Position numbers and translations under genes: made by a program
The notes under the pieces: generated by a model
Database searches by the model: none
Seen by the model: the letters and a program-made list of their open reading frames with translations, nothing else
Told to the model about the DNA's origin: nothing
Part shown: one piece after another, positions 25,998 through 33,866 of the stretch
Position numbering within the stretch: the first letter of the stretch is position 1
Layout of the letters: each line of letters begins with the position of its first letter
Assembly: GCF_019802345.1 (NCBI RefSeq)
Contig: NZ_JAINDZ010000002.1
Location: 124,001 to 188,000 of the forward strand
DNA length: 64,000 bases
Source of the DNA: Methylosinus sp. Sm6
Lineage (GTDB): Bacteria; Pseudomonadota; Alphaproteobacteria; Rhizobiales; Beijerinckiaceae
Reading direction: 5' to 3'

Positions 25998-26969
25998 TCA
26001 CGACATGTCATCAGAGGGAGGTCGATACAAATCTTCATTGAAATCCCCTCGCGTTGGCACAAGGTCGCGCACGTCGACGCCTGAAAGGCGACCGCGCTCG
26101 TGCAGGCGTGCGGCGGCGGCGAAGCCGGCTGCGTCGCGGTCGATCGCGACGTAGAGACGACGTAGCGTCGGCGGGAATTCCAGCGCCGCAAGGTGATTGG
26201 CGGAGAGCGCCGCCACCATCGGCAGTTCCGGCAGCATGGATTTGAGCGAGAGGATGGTCTCGATCCCTTCCCCGGCCACCAGAATGTCGCGGGCGCGGCC
26301 AAAGCGCACGCCATTGCCGAGCAGATGGCCGAGCGCCCGGCGCGGTTCGGGGAGCGGCGCCTTCTGCGGCTTCTCGCGATCGAGCCAGGTGCGATGCACG
26401 CCGGTCACACGGCCTTGCAGGTCGGTGACGGCGGCGAGAAGGCCGGGCCACGCGAAACGCCTACCGCTCGCCTCGTCCCGATACCAGAGCGACGGATGGA
26501 AGCGGAGCGAAGGCCAGTCGAGCGGCGCGGTGATGCCTCGGGCGCGCAGATAGGCTTCCGCATGAGTGCTCGCGACCGGTCGTCCGGCGCGAAACAGCCG
26601 TCGCGCCGCTTCCTGCGCATTCCCCCGCGCCGGAAATGGACGCAACGGCACCATGTCGGCTTGCGGCAGGCAGAGAAAGCGGCGCGCCTCCTCGCAGGCG
26701 TCCCGGAATTTGCCGTGGCGGCAATTTCCGGCGATGAGATCGAGCAGATCGCCATGCTCCCCCGTCGCGGCGTCGGTCCAACGGCCTGCCGCTCCCGGGC
26801 CGGACTCCGGCCCCGTCAGGCGAACATAGAGGCTGCGCCCCTGCGCATTGTGAATGTCGCCGACGAGCCAGTAGCGGCCCTGGCGACGGCCATTGGGGAG
26901 ATAATGACGGCACACCGCCTCGGCATGGCGCGCAAGGCGGCGCGCCAGATCGCTGGCACGAACGGTCAT
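25998..26969 (-). CDS. TOPRIM primase-like plasmid protein
   Basis: A 323-residue protein. The N-terminal part (RYWLVGDIHNAQGRSLYVRL, WTDAATGEHGDLLDLI) matches the DUF7146/zinc-less primase region common on alphaproteobacterial plasmids. The C-terminal TOPRIM fold has Glu in ILVAGEGIETILSLKSML and the Asp motif in YVAIDRDAAG. It probably makes primers or otherwise processes DNA during replication or transfer. It starts 13 bases after the strawberry-notch C-terminal half, and GGGGAGG precedes the ATG. The 243 bases between it and gajA hold no gene that I trust. Confidence 0.8.
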   Translation of the reverse strand: MTVRASDLARRLARHAEAVCRHYLPNGRRQGRYWLVGDIHNAQGRSLYVRLTGPESGPGAAGRWTDAATGEHGDLLDLIAGNCRHGKFRDACEEARRFLCLPQADMVPLRPFPARGNAQEAARRLFRAGRPVASTHAEAYLRARGITAPLDWPSLRFHPSLWYRDEASGRRFAWPGLLAAVTDLQGRVTGVHRTWLDREKPQKAPLPEPRRALGHLLGNGVRFGRARDILVAGEGIETILSLKSMLPELPMVAALSANHLAALEFPPTLRRLYVAIDRDAAGFAAAARLHERGRLSGVDVRDLVPTRGDFNEDLYRPPSDDMS

Positions 26970-26981
26970 GACCGCCTCCCC

Positions 26982-28940
26982 TCACGCGACGCCGAGATGA
27001 GCGACATGCAGAAGCGGATGGCGCTCCATGAGAGAGGCGAGAATATCCGCGCCCGCCGATCCCATCGGCACGAACAGACGCAGTTTCCAGGCGATGATTT
27101 CCGAGACGAGGCCTTGCGCTTTCAGGCGATCCACCATGCCGTCGGTGAAGCCGAACAGCTCGACGCGGTGCGCCCCCATGACCTTGACCCGGCGCAATTG
27201 CAGGCCGTCCTGAAGGTCGAGCACGACGGCGCTTTCCGTGAGCGCCGCCCAGGCCTCGGGCGCGGTCATCGGCTGCGTGTCGGCGGAGAATGCCTGCGCG
27301 ACCCGGCCGGGCGGAACCACGCGACCGATGACGCGCTCGCCTTCGTCGGTCTGGAGCCGGTAGACCCGGCAGCTTTCGCTCGGCAGACGCTTCCAGATCG
27401 GCAGCAGCAGGCCGGTCACGATGTGCATCCGGCTCTCGGAAAACTCCGGCACGGCGGCGAGCTCGGCCTCCCAGGCGGCGACGAAACCGGCGCGGTCTGC
27501 CGCCTCCCAGTTGGTCTCGCCGAGCGCCTCGATCGACAGGGTCGTGCGTTCCATGGGCCGCAGCAGGCGAACGCGCCGCTCGACCGAGCCGTCATCGAGC
27601 ATGAGGCTCGGCGCTGGAACCTGCACGGCGGCGCGGCCCGACTGCGTGTTGACGAGCAGCCTTGCGGCGGGCTCGTCAGCGCGATTCAAGGCCTCATGAA
27701 GCGCGAGCGGTTGGTTGCGATCACGGCGCTGAATGGTGAAAAGCTGTGTCTCCGCACCGCTTCCCGGATGCGTGTAGAGCGTTCGCCGTTCGATGACGCG
27801 CAGCGATTCCGCCTGAACCGTCTCGACGCCGAGATCATAGACGCCGCCCGCGATAGCGCCTTCGATCTGCACATGCAGCAAATCCTCGAAGGCGCCGAAT
27901 AGCACGTTCTGAAGGTCGATGGGCAACGCCAGCAGCCGGTTGAGGAAGGTCGTGATCGGCGGCAGCTCGTCGCGCAGACCGCCGCCATGGTCGCCGAGAT
28001 CGAGGCCCGTCGCGTCCTCGAAGGCCTCCAGCGAACAGCCCTCGACCTTGCCGGCATAGAGCTGCGCGTAAAGCTGGCGCAGCGCCGCACGGCCATAGAT
28101 CGACTCCAGATTATCCTCGGCGCGGAACAGCCCTTGCCCGCCCGTCTGGCGCTGGCCCTTGGTGATCGCGCCGAGCGTGTCGAGACGCCGCGCAATGGTG
28201 GAGAGAAACCGCTTCTCCGCCTTCACATCCGTGGCGACGGGACGGAACAAGGGCGGCTGCGCCTGATTGGTGCGGTTCGAGCGCCCGAGCCCCTGAATGG
28301 CGGTATCGGCCTTCCACCCGGCTTCGAGGAGATAATGGACGCGCAGCCTCTGGTTCTTCGCATTGAGGTCGGCATGGTAGGATCGCCCCGTGCCGCCGGC
28401 GTCGCTGAACACCAGAATGCGCTTGGCGTCGTCCATGAAGGCCTGGGATTCCGCGAGATTGGCGGAAGGCGCCCGGTTCTCGACCGCGAGACGCTCGCTC
28501 CCTGAATCCGACTTGCGAACAATGCGGCGCGAACGTCCCGTCACCTCGGCGACCTGATCCACGCCGAAGCGCTGCACGATCTGGTCGAGCGCACCCTGCA
28601 CCGGCGGCAACGCCGCGAGCTGTTCGATCAGCCGGTCGCGGCGCTCCACGGCTTCGCGGCATTGCACCGGCTGGCCGTCGCGCATGACGGGACGCGAGCA
28701 GAGATTGCCCTCGTCGTCGGTGAAGGGCTCGAAGAGCTGCGTCGGAAAGCTGTGCGCGAGATAATCCAGAACATATTCACGCGGCGTGATGTCGACCTGT
28801 ACGTCGCCCCATTCCTCGGCGGGAATGTCGGCGAGGCGGCGCTCCATTAAAGCCTCGCCCGTCGAGACGATCTGCATGACCGCCGCATGGCCCGCCGCGA
28901 GATCACGCTCGACGGCGGCAATCAGCGTGGGCGTTTTCAT
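26982..28940 (-). CDS. C-terminal half of strawberry-notch-like helicase (after amber stop)
   Basis: A 652-residue frame in the same phase as the gene upstream; only the TAG at 28970-28968 and nine further codons separate them. It contains the second helicase domain: RILVFSDAGGTGRSYHADLN and the SF2 motif VI QGLGRSNRTNQ, then the long strawberry-notch C-terminal region. Intact relatives are single proteins of about 1450 residues. If no readthrough occurs, this half could be made from the ATG at 28940, but it would lack the ATP-binding domain. Confidence 0.75.
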   Translation of the reverse strand: MKTPTLIAAVERDLAAGHAAVMQIVSTGEALMERRLADIPAEEWGDVQVDITPREYVLDYLAHSFPTQLFEPFTDDEGNLCSRPVMRDGQPVQCREAVERRDRLIEQLAALPPVQGALDQIVQRFGVDQVAEVTGRSRRIVRKSDSGSERLAVENRAPSANLAESQAFMDDAKRILVFSDAGGTGRSYHADLNAKNQRLRVHYLLEAGWKADTAIQGLGRSNRTNQAQPPLFRPVATDVKAEKRFLSTIARRLDTLGAITKGQRQTGGQGLFRAEDNLESIYGRAALRQLYAQLYAGKVEGCSLEAFEDATGLDLGDHGGGLRDELPPITTFLNRLLALPIDLQNVLFGAFEDLLHVQIEGAIAGGVYDLGVETVQAESLRVIERRTLYTHPGSGAETQLFTIQRRDRNQPLALHEALNRADEPAARLLVNTQSGRAAVQVPAPSLMLDDGSVERRVRLLRPMERTTLSIEALGETNWEAADRAGFVAAWEAELAAVPEFSESRMHIVTGLLLPIWKRLPSESCRVYRLQTDEGERVIGRVVPPGRVAQAFSADTQPMTAPEAWAALTESAVVLDLQDGLQLRRVKVMGAHRVELFGFTDGMVDRLKAQGLVSEIIAWKLRLFVPMGSAGADILASLMERHPLLHVAHLGVA

Positions 28941-28967
28941 CGCGGTGATGAGGTGATTGAAGAAGCG

Positions 28968-31352
28968 CTACTTGGCGCTTTCGAAGGCCGAGCGCGCCGC
29001 CGCTTTCGCCTGCGCGTTCAACGAGCCGCCTTGCGCGCCGGTAATGTTCGCCGCCTGCATTGCGGCAGCAAGATTGTTGTGAATGATCTTGAAGGCTCCG
29101 GCATAGGCGTCATAGATGCGGATCTGCTCCGGCGTCAGCTTGTGCTCGACGAGCTCATAGGCGACGCCCTCGTAGGAGAGCGAGCGCGCTGCATAGAGGC
29201 CGAGCGCTTTCAGGTCGCGGGCGAGCACCTCCATCGCGGCGACGCCACCCGCTTCGATGGCTTCGACGAATTCGGCGCGGGTGGCGAACGGGAAATCCGC
29301 GCCGCCCCAGAGGCCGAGGCGCTGCGCGTAGGCGAGATTGTGAACCGTGGTGGCGCCCGTCGCCGAGACATAGAGAATGCGGGCGTTCGGCAAGGCGTGC
29401 TGCAAGCGCAGGCCCGCACGGCCCTGCTGCGATGGCCCCTGATCGCCGCGCTCGCTCTTGCCGCCGCCGGCATTCTGCATGGCGTGGGATTCGTCGAAGA
29501 CGATCGCGCCGTCGAAATCCCGCCCCAGCCAGTCGACGATCTGCTGGATGCGCGAGGCCTTGGCGTCGCGGGCCTCGGAGCGCAGCGTCGCATAGGTGGT
29601 GAAGAGAATGCCCTCGAGGAGCCGGATCGGCGTTCCCTGGGCAAAGCGCGAGAGCGGCGTCACCAACAGCCGCTCCTGTCCCAGCGCCGACCAGTCGCGC
29701 TGCGCGTCCTCGAGCAGCTTGTCGGATTTGGAGACCCACAGCGCCCGGCGGCGGCCCTTCAGCCAGTTGTCGAGCAGCACGCCCGCGACCTGACGGCCCT
29801 TGCCTGCGCCGGTGCCGTCACCGAGCATCCAGCCGCGCCGAAAGTGCACCGCGCCGTCAGCATCTTCCGGCGCGGCGGCAATCCTGTCGAACGTCTCATC
29901 GACCGTCCATGAGCCTGTGAGAAAGCCGCCATGGGCTTCACCCGCATAGATGACGCTTTCGAGCTGCGCTTCGGAGAGCAGCCCGTTCTCGATCACCGTC
30001 TTCGGAAGGTGCGGACGATAGGCCGGTTTGGGAGGCGCCACGGACGCCATCGCCGCCGATTGCACGAGTTTTGTCGGATGCGGCTTCGCGTCCACGATGC
30101 GGATGGATTGCAGCGCATAGCCTTCATACAATGCCTCGGTGATGTGACCGCCTGCGGCTGGCGCCCAATCGCAAGGTTCGTAAGAAAGCTCGATGATTTC
30201 GCCGGAATTGGCGGCAGGCGGCGGGGCTTTGCGCGGCGCGGCAGCACGGGCCGGTCGCGCCGGACGGGTGGCAATAGCCACCTTGGCTGACGAGGCAGGC
30301 GGGCAGACTGGCGCGATCGGCTTGCGTGGCGGCACGAGCCGCATCACCCAGTTGAGAAGCGTCGTGGCGTCGGGCGCGAGTCCGGGCGAAGCCGGAAAGA
30401 CGGTTGGATTCTCCGCCGGGATGCCGTCGATGACGGTGAGGCGCGTATCGACATTGGTGCCGTGCCGGGCATAGACGCGCCCGTCGATGGCTGCCGAGAA
30501 GACGACGCGGCCCTTCTCCTGCAAGCGGGCGAACCCGTCGCGCCAGGCGGGGGCGTCGGGCGAGAGATTGGCCCCGGTGATGGCGACGAGACGCCCGCCC
30601 TCCGTCAGGCGCGCCAGCGCCGAGCCGATATGGCGCAGGGCGGCGTCGGCCATGCGTCCGTCGACATGCGCCGCCACGGAAAAAGGCGGGTTCATGAGCA
30701 CGACGCTCGGTGCGACGCCGACATCGAGATGATCGTGAATATGGGCAGCGTCGTGCTGCGTTACGGTGGATTCCGGAAACAACCCTTCCAGCACTCCGGC
30801 GCGAATGTCGGCCAGTTCATTGAGAATGATCGACGCGCCGGACAGCTTTGCGAACACCGCGAGCAGGCCGGTGCCGGCCGAAGGCTCGAGCACGCGGTCG
30901 GCGCCTGTCATCGCCGCCGCCTGGCTGGCGACAAAGCCGAGCGAGATGGGCGTCGAGAATTGCTGCAACGCCTGGCTTTCCTGCGATCGGCGCGTCTGGG
31001 AGGGCGTGAGCGCAGAGAGCCGCGCCAGCATGCCGAGAAACGCCGCCTGTGTGGCGGCGCGCTTGCGCATCGTCGCACCGAACTTCTGGAGGAAGAGAAC
31101 CTGCACGGCTTCACAGACGTCATAGGCCTGCTTCCAGTCCCACGCGCCCTCGGCGTCGGTCGCGCCGAAGGCCTGCTGCATGGCGGCGCGCAACGCCGGC
31201 GCGTCGATCGGGCTCCCACGTTCGAGAATGGGCAGGAGAAGTCGCGCCGCCGCCAGCAGCCGTGAGGCTGTTTCGGACGAGGTCGGCGTTAAAGCGTGCG
31301 TTGAATTTTCGGTGGCGAATGCAGGCCGGAGGGCGGGATTGGGAGGAGTCAT
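28968..31352 (-). CDS. N-terminal half of methylase/strawberry-notch helicase, ends at in-frame amber
   Basis: A 794-residue frame starting MTPPNPALRP. Residues 80-330 form a SAM-dependent methyltransferase-like domain (RVLEPSAGTGLLAVF as motif I, VVLMNPPFSV as the catalytic NPPF). Residues 520-750 form a helicase domain with Walker A GDGTGAGKGRQVAGVL and Walker B AIVFDESHAM. The frame stops at TAG (28970-28968) inside a well-conserved helical stretch, ESAK-stop-RFFNHL, and stays open beyond it to 26982. A single C-to-T change (CAG to TAG) explains this. Such bifunctional proteins are plasmid-backbone genes of unknown exact role. Confidence 0.8.
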   Translation of the reverse strand: MTPPNPALRPAFATENSTHALTPTSSETASRLLAAARLLLPILERGSPIDAPALRAAMQQAFGATDAEGAWDWKQAYDVCEAVQVLFLQKFGATMRKRAATQAAFLGMLARLSALTPSQTRRSQESQALQQFSTPISLGFVASQAAAMTGADRVLEPSAGTGLLAVFAKLSGASIILNELADIRAGVLEGLFPESTVTQHDAAHIHDHLDVGVAPSVVLMNPPFSVAAHVDGRMADAALRHIGSALARLTEGGRLVAITGANLSPDAPAWRDGFARLQEKGRVVFSAAIDGRVYARHGTNVDTRLTVIDGIPAENPTVFPASPGLAPDATTLLNWVMRLVPPRKPIAPVCPPASSAKVAIATRPARPARAAAPRKAPPPAANSGEIIELSYEPCDWAPAAGGHITEALYEGYALQSIRIVDAKPHPTKLVQSAAMASVAPPKPAYRPHLPKTVIENGLLSEAQLESVIYAGEAHGGFLTGSWTVDETFDRIAAAPEDADGAVHFRRGWMLGDGTGAGKGRQVAGVLLDNWLKGRRRALWVSKSDKLLEDAQRDWSALGQERLLVTPLSRFAQGTPIRLLEGILFTTYATLRSEARDAKASRIQQIVDWLGRDFDGAIVFDESHAMQNAGGGKSERGDQGPSQQGRAGLRLQHALPNARILYVSATGATTVHNLAYAQRLGLWGGADFPFATRAEFVEAIEAGGVAAMEVLARDLKALGLYAARSLSYEGVAYELVEHKLTPEQIRIYDAYAGAFKIIHNNLAAAMQAANITGAQGGSLNAQAKAAARSAFESAK

Positions 31353-31475
31353 GGAGAGGTCTTTCCGGAGAGCGAAACGGGAGAGACCGGCAGACGGCTC
31401 TCTCTCGCCCGTCCGGCTCACCCGCCTTCCCGGCCTCCTCTTCCTCTCGCCCGCCCGCCACCGAGGGATGACCGT

Positions 31476-32000
31476 TCAAAATGTATATTCGTACAATACC
31501 GATTGAATAACGCGCTCATTGTAAGCCAACGTGATGCTGCGCTTCGCGACGTCGAAAGTGAATTCGCCGAACGCTCCCTCATCACTCTGCCAGCCCCGAT
31601 GCAGGTCTTCCAGTAGATCGCATGCGAGACATTCGAGCGCGTCATGAAGCGTAAGCGGCGAGCGTTCGAGCGCTGAACCGTCGCCCATCGGCCGCACGAG
31701 CTCGATTCCTGTATTGGCAAGAGAAATTACGCCGCCATCAGCATCACAGGCCCGAATATCATCAACCTGCCCGGAGCCGCTGTAACCATCGAAACGCACC
31801 GTGACGACCGCAATGCCTGCTGTGCCGAGCGCGTCGAATAGCATCTTCTTGTTGGTAGGCAACGCTTCGTTGCCGAACTTCCTTCGTGCGCGGGCTTGCG
31901 CGAAGCAGTCCCTATCAAATGAGAGTGTGGATGTTTCAATCGGTTCGGACGTGAAGAGTCTCCTGAAGGAATTGGTTGGAAAGAGGCAGATGGCATTCAC
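31476..32000 (-). CDS. DUF6878-family protein, copy 1
   Basis: A 174-residue protein whose GTG start overlaps the stop of the gene upstream (GTGA). The core reads MLFDALGTAGIAVVTVRFDG, YSGSGQVDDI and, near the end, DEGAFGEFTFDVAKRSITLA, matching the copy at 32370-32840 block by block. The family occurs in small-gene clusters on alphaproteobacterial plasmids, with no known function. The first 45 residues are poorly matched, so a shorter start near the MLFDALG segment is possible. Confidence 0.7.
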   Translation of the reverse strand: MNAICLFPTNSFRRLFTSEPIETSTLSFDRDCFAQARARRKFGNEALPTNKKMLFDALGTAGIAVVTVRFDGYSGSGQVDDIRACDADGGVISLANTGIELVRPMGDGSALERSPLTLHDALECLACDLLEDLHRGWQSDEGAFGEFTFDVAKRSITLAYNERVIQSVLYEYTF

Positions 32001-32359
32001 GCGCTAATCGCGAACGGATCGACGTCACGATGAATTGGCTGCGCCCGGCCCATCCACGGCTCGGGCCGGATGCAGCGCACCCAGTCGGCGAAGCTCGGAA
32101 TGAAGCCGAGGTCTTCGCGCACATGCTGCTCGCCGATGAGGCGCACCGGCACGACGCGCCCCGTCGAAATCGTGATTGTCGGCCCGAAGAACCGCTCCAG
32201 CATGAAGATACCTTCGGCATGGTGGCGCAGCGCCCGGTGACGAAAATCCGCAGTGATCGCCTTGGACTCGTCGAACCATTGGTGCAACGGCAGATAGTCC
32301 TCCGGCACGCCGCCCCATTTTTTGACCGAAGAGAGCGCGTGGTGATAGCAATGTCCCAT
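31997..32359 (-). CDS. DUF6915-type small plasmid protein
   Basis: A 120-residue protein starting MGHCYHHALSSVKKWGG, with GAGGAGG directly upstream. The His-rich opening and the segments LRHHAEGIFMLERFFGPTI and VPVRLIGEQHVREDLGFIPS are typical of this plasmid-linked DUF group. Four His near the N-terminus plus RHHAEG could bind a metal, but this is unproven. It is coupled to the DUF6878 copy that follows. Confidence 0.7.
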   Translation of the reverse strand: MGHCYHHALSSVKKWGGVPEDYLPLHQWFDESKAITADFRHRALRHHAEGIFMLERFFGPTITISTGRVVPVRLIGEQHVREDLGFIPSFADWVRCIRPEPWMGRAQPIHRDVDPFAISA

Positions 32360-32369
32360 GTTCGCCTCC

Positions 32370-32840
32370 TCAAAATCTGTGTTCGAAATATTCCGATCCG
32401 ACAAAGCGCTCATTGTAGCCGAGCGTGATGCTGCGTTGTGCGACATCGAAGATGAATTCTCCAAAAGCGCCGTCGTTGTTCGGCCAGCCGGAGTATGTCT
32501 CGTCGAGGAAGCCATAGGCGAGCTCTTCGAGCGCTTCCCGGATCGTCATGTCGCAACCCTCGACGGCAGAGCCGTCGGCAAGCGGCAGCGCATCTCCCAA
32601 CCTGGAGTCGAGCAGTTCGGCGTGAGGCTTCGAGGAGTCGATTTCGATGCTTTCGGTCTGCCCGGAATCGCCATAGCCGTCGAAATGCAACGTCACGGTT
32701 CTGACGTCATGCGCGGCGAGAGCGTCGAAGAGCGCAGCCTTGGTATCGGACAGCCTGCTATCGGTGGAGCCTTGATCCTGCCGCTCCGCCGCTCCGGCAG
32801 CGTCGCACGCGATGGTGGCAGGTTCGGTCGGTTTGTTCAT
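32370..32840 (-). CDS. DUF6878-family protein, copy 2
   Basis: A 156-residue paralogue of the protein at 31476-32000. The shared blocks are KAALFDALAAHDVRTVTLHF, DGYGDSGQTESIEI and NDGAFGEFIFDVAQRSITLG. GGAGA lies 9 bases before the ATG at 32840. It is the first gene of a three-gene run (copy 2, DUF6915, copy 1). Function unknown. Confidence 0.7.
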   Translation of the reverse strand: MNKPTEPATIACDAAGAAERQDQGSTDSRLSDTKAALFDALAAHDVRTVTLHFDGYGDSGQTESIEIDSSKPHAELLDSRLGDALPLADGSAVEGCDMTIREALEELAYGFLDETYSGWPNNDGAFGEFIFDVAQRSITLGYNERFVGSEYFEHRF

Positions 32841-32939
32841 GAGAGTTCTCCAGACGAGAGCGAGGAAGGAAAGGCCGTGGGGCCGCTCTCTCTGAAGCCC
32901 GCCCGGCTCGCCCACCTCCCAGCCTCCCTCTTCCTCTCC

Positions 32940-33314
32940 TCATGCCGCATGATTGCCGATGCTCGTCGCACCCATGACTTGCCGCACCTTGTCGGCCAGC
33001 GCCGGAATGTCGTCGAGCAGCGACAGTGACGCAAAGTGATTGGGTCCGCCAACATAGTCACGTCGCCCTTCGCAAGTGCGAATGAGAATGCCGGTGTCGG
33101 CGCCCATGGCGGGCTGACAGACCTGCACATAGACGCGCTCGTGATGCAGCGTGATTTCGCCGGACACGGCAATACCGGCGAGATTGGAGCGCAGATCGTA
33201 AGAGGGTGAAGAAAAGCCAAGCGCCGCTGCGAGGCGGCGCAGCCGGGCCCGCGCCTGTGAGTGAAAACGGCGTTTCTGTTCGGGCGCATAGGCGCAGGTC
33301 AAGTACCAGTTCAT
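32940..33314 (-). CDS. Small plasmid-type hypothetical protein
   Basis: A 124-residue protein starting MNWYLTCAYAPEQKRRFHSQ with GGAGAC before the ATG. The segment YDLRSNLAGIAVSGEITLHH followed by ERVYVQVCQP suggests a beta sheet; GADTGILIRTCEGRRDYVGG follows. I recognise the type from plasmid small-gene clusters but cannot give a function. Confidence 0.65.
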   Translation of the reverse strand: MNWYLTCAYAPEQKRRFHSQARARLRRLAAALGFSSPSYDLRSNLAGIAVSGEITLHHERVYVQVCQPAMGADTGILIRTCEGRRDYVGGPNHFASLSLLDDIPALADKVRQVMGATSIGNHAA

Positions 33315-33332
33315 TGTCAGTCTCCATGAATG

Positions 33333-33357
33333 AAAAAGCCCGGCGCGGAGGCCGGGC
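33333..33357 (-). terminator. Rho-independent terminator
   Basis: On the minus strand the stem GCCCGGC-CTCCGC-GCCGGGC is followed at once by TTTTT. It lies 31 bases after the stop of gene 33389-33772. Confidence 0.8.
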
Positions 33358-33388
33358 TGTTGGTCGGAATTATGTGTGCTGTTTGCCG

Positions 33389-33772
33389 CTACGCGACACG
33401 GCGGGCCGCATTGGCGCGACAGCGTTCGCGCCACGCTCGGGCATAGTCGTTGTCGGTCGGCGTGAGCAGGTCGAGGATCGGCTCGGGGCAATCGGACTCG
33501 TACGGCCCCATAGTTTCGGTCATATCCTTATAACCGAACAGGTACCCGTCACTGGCGTGCGGATTGTAATCGACGAGGCAAACGACCGCGAACACCTCGC
33601 GTTCGCGCCCTGGCCGCTTCTGCTCGACGGCGGCATAATAGACACGCTGCGCGACGAGCGCCGATTTCAGCACCAGTGAGCGGACGCCGTCCTGGTCATA
33701 GGTCAGTTGGTCATCGAGATAGTGCGACGGGCCAACATGGCCCTTCAGGGATTTCATATAGAGCCAGCCCAT
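33389..33772 (-). CDS. DUF6927-type small plasmid protein
   Basis: A 127-residue protein starting MGWLYMKSLKGHVGPSHYLD, preceded by GGAGG. The segments VYYAAVEQKRPGREREVFAV, DYNPHASDGYLFGYKDMTET and CPEPILDLLTPTDNDYARAW fit this plasmid DUF family. A terminator follows and another precedes, so it is a single-gene unit. Function unknown. Confidence 0.7.
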   Translation of the reverse strand: MGWLYMKSLKGHVGPSHYLDDQLTYDQDGVRSLVLKSALVAQRVYYAAVEQKRPGREREVFAVVCLVDYNPHASDGYLFGYKDMTETMGPYESDCPEPILDLLTPTDNDYARAWRERCRANAARRVA

Positions 33773-33799
33773 GAGCGGCCTCCGTTGAACGAGGGTGAA

Positions 33800-33829
33800 A
33801 AACAAAGAGGCCCGGCGCGAGGCCGGGCC
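33800..33829 (-). terminator. Terminator after the ParB-like gene
   Basis: The minus strand reads GGCCCGGC-CTCGC-GCCGGGCC followed by a T-rich run (TCTTTGTTTTT). It lies 38 bases past the ParB-like stop. Confidence 0.7.
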
Positions 33830-33866
33830 AGAGTTGCGTGAATGCGGAACGGCGCGTGACGAAACG

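Noticed and set aside
25744-26001. 85-codon minus-strand frame with GTG overlapping the primase stop
   Set aside because: The coupling is tempting, but the product has no recognisable pattern and overlaps the gajA start. Not supported enough.
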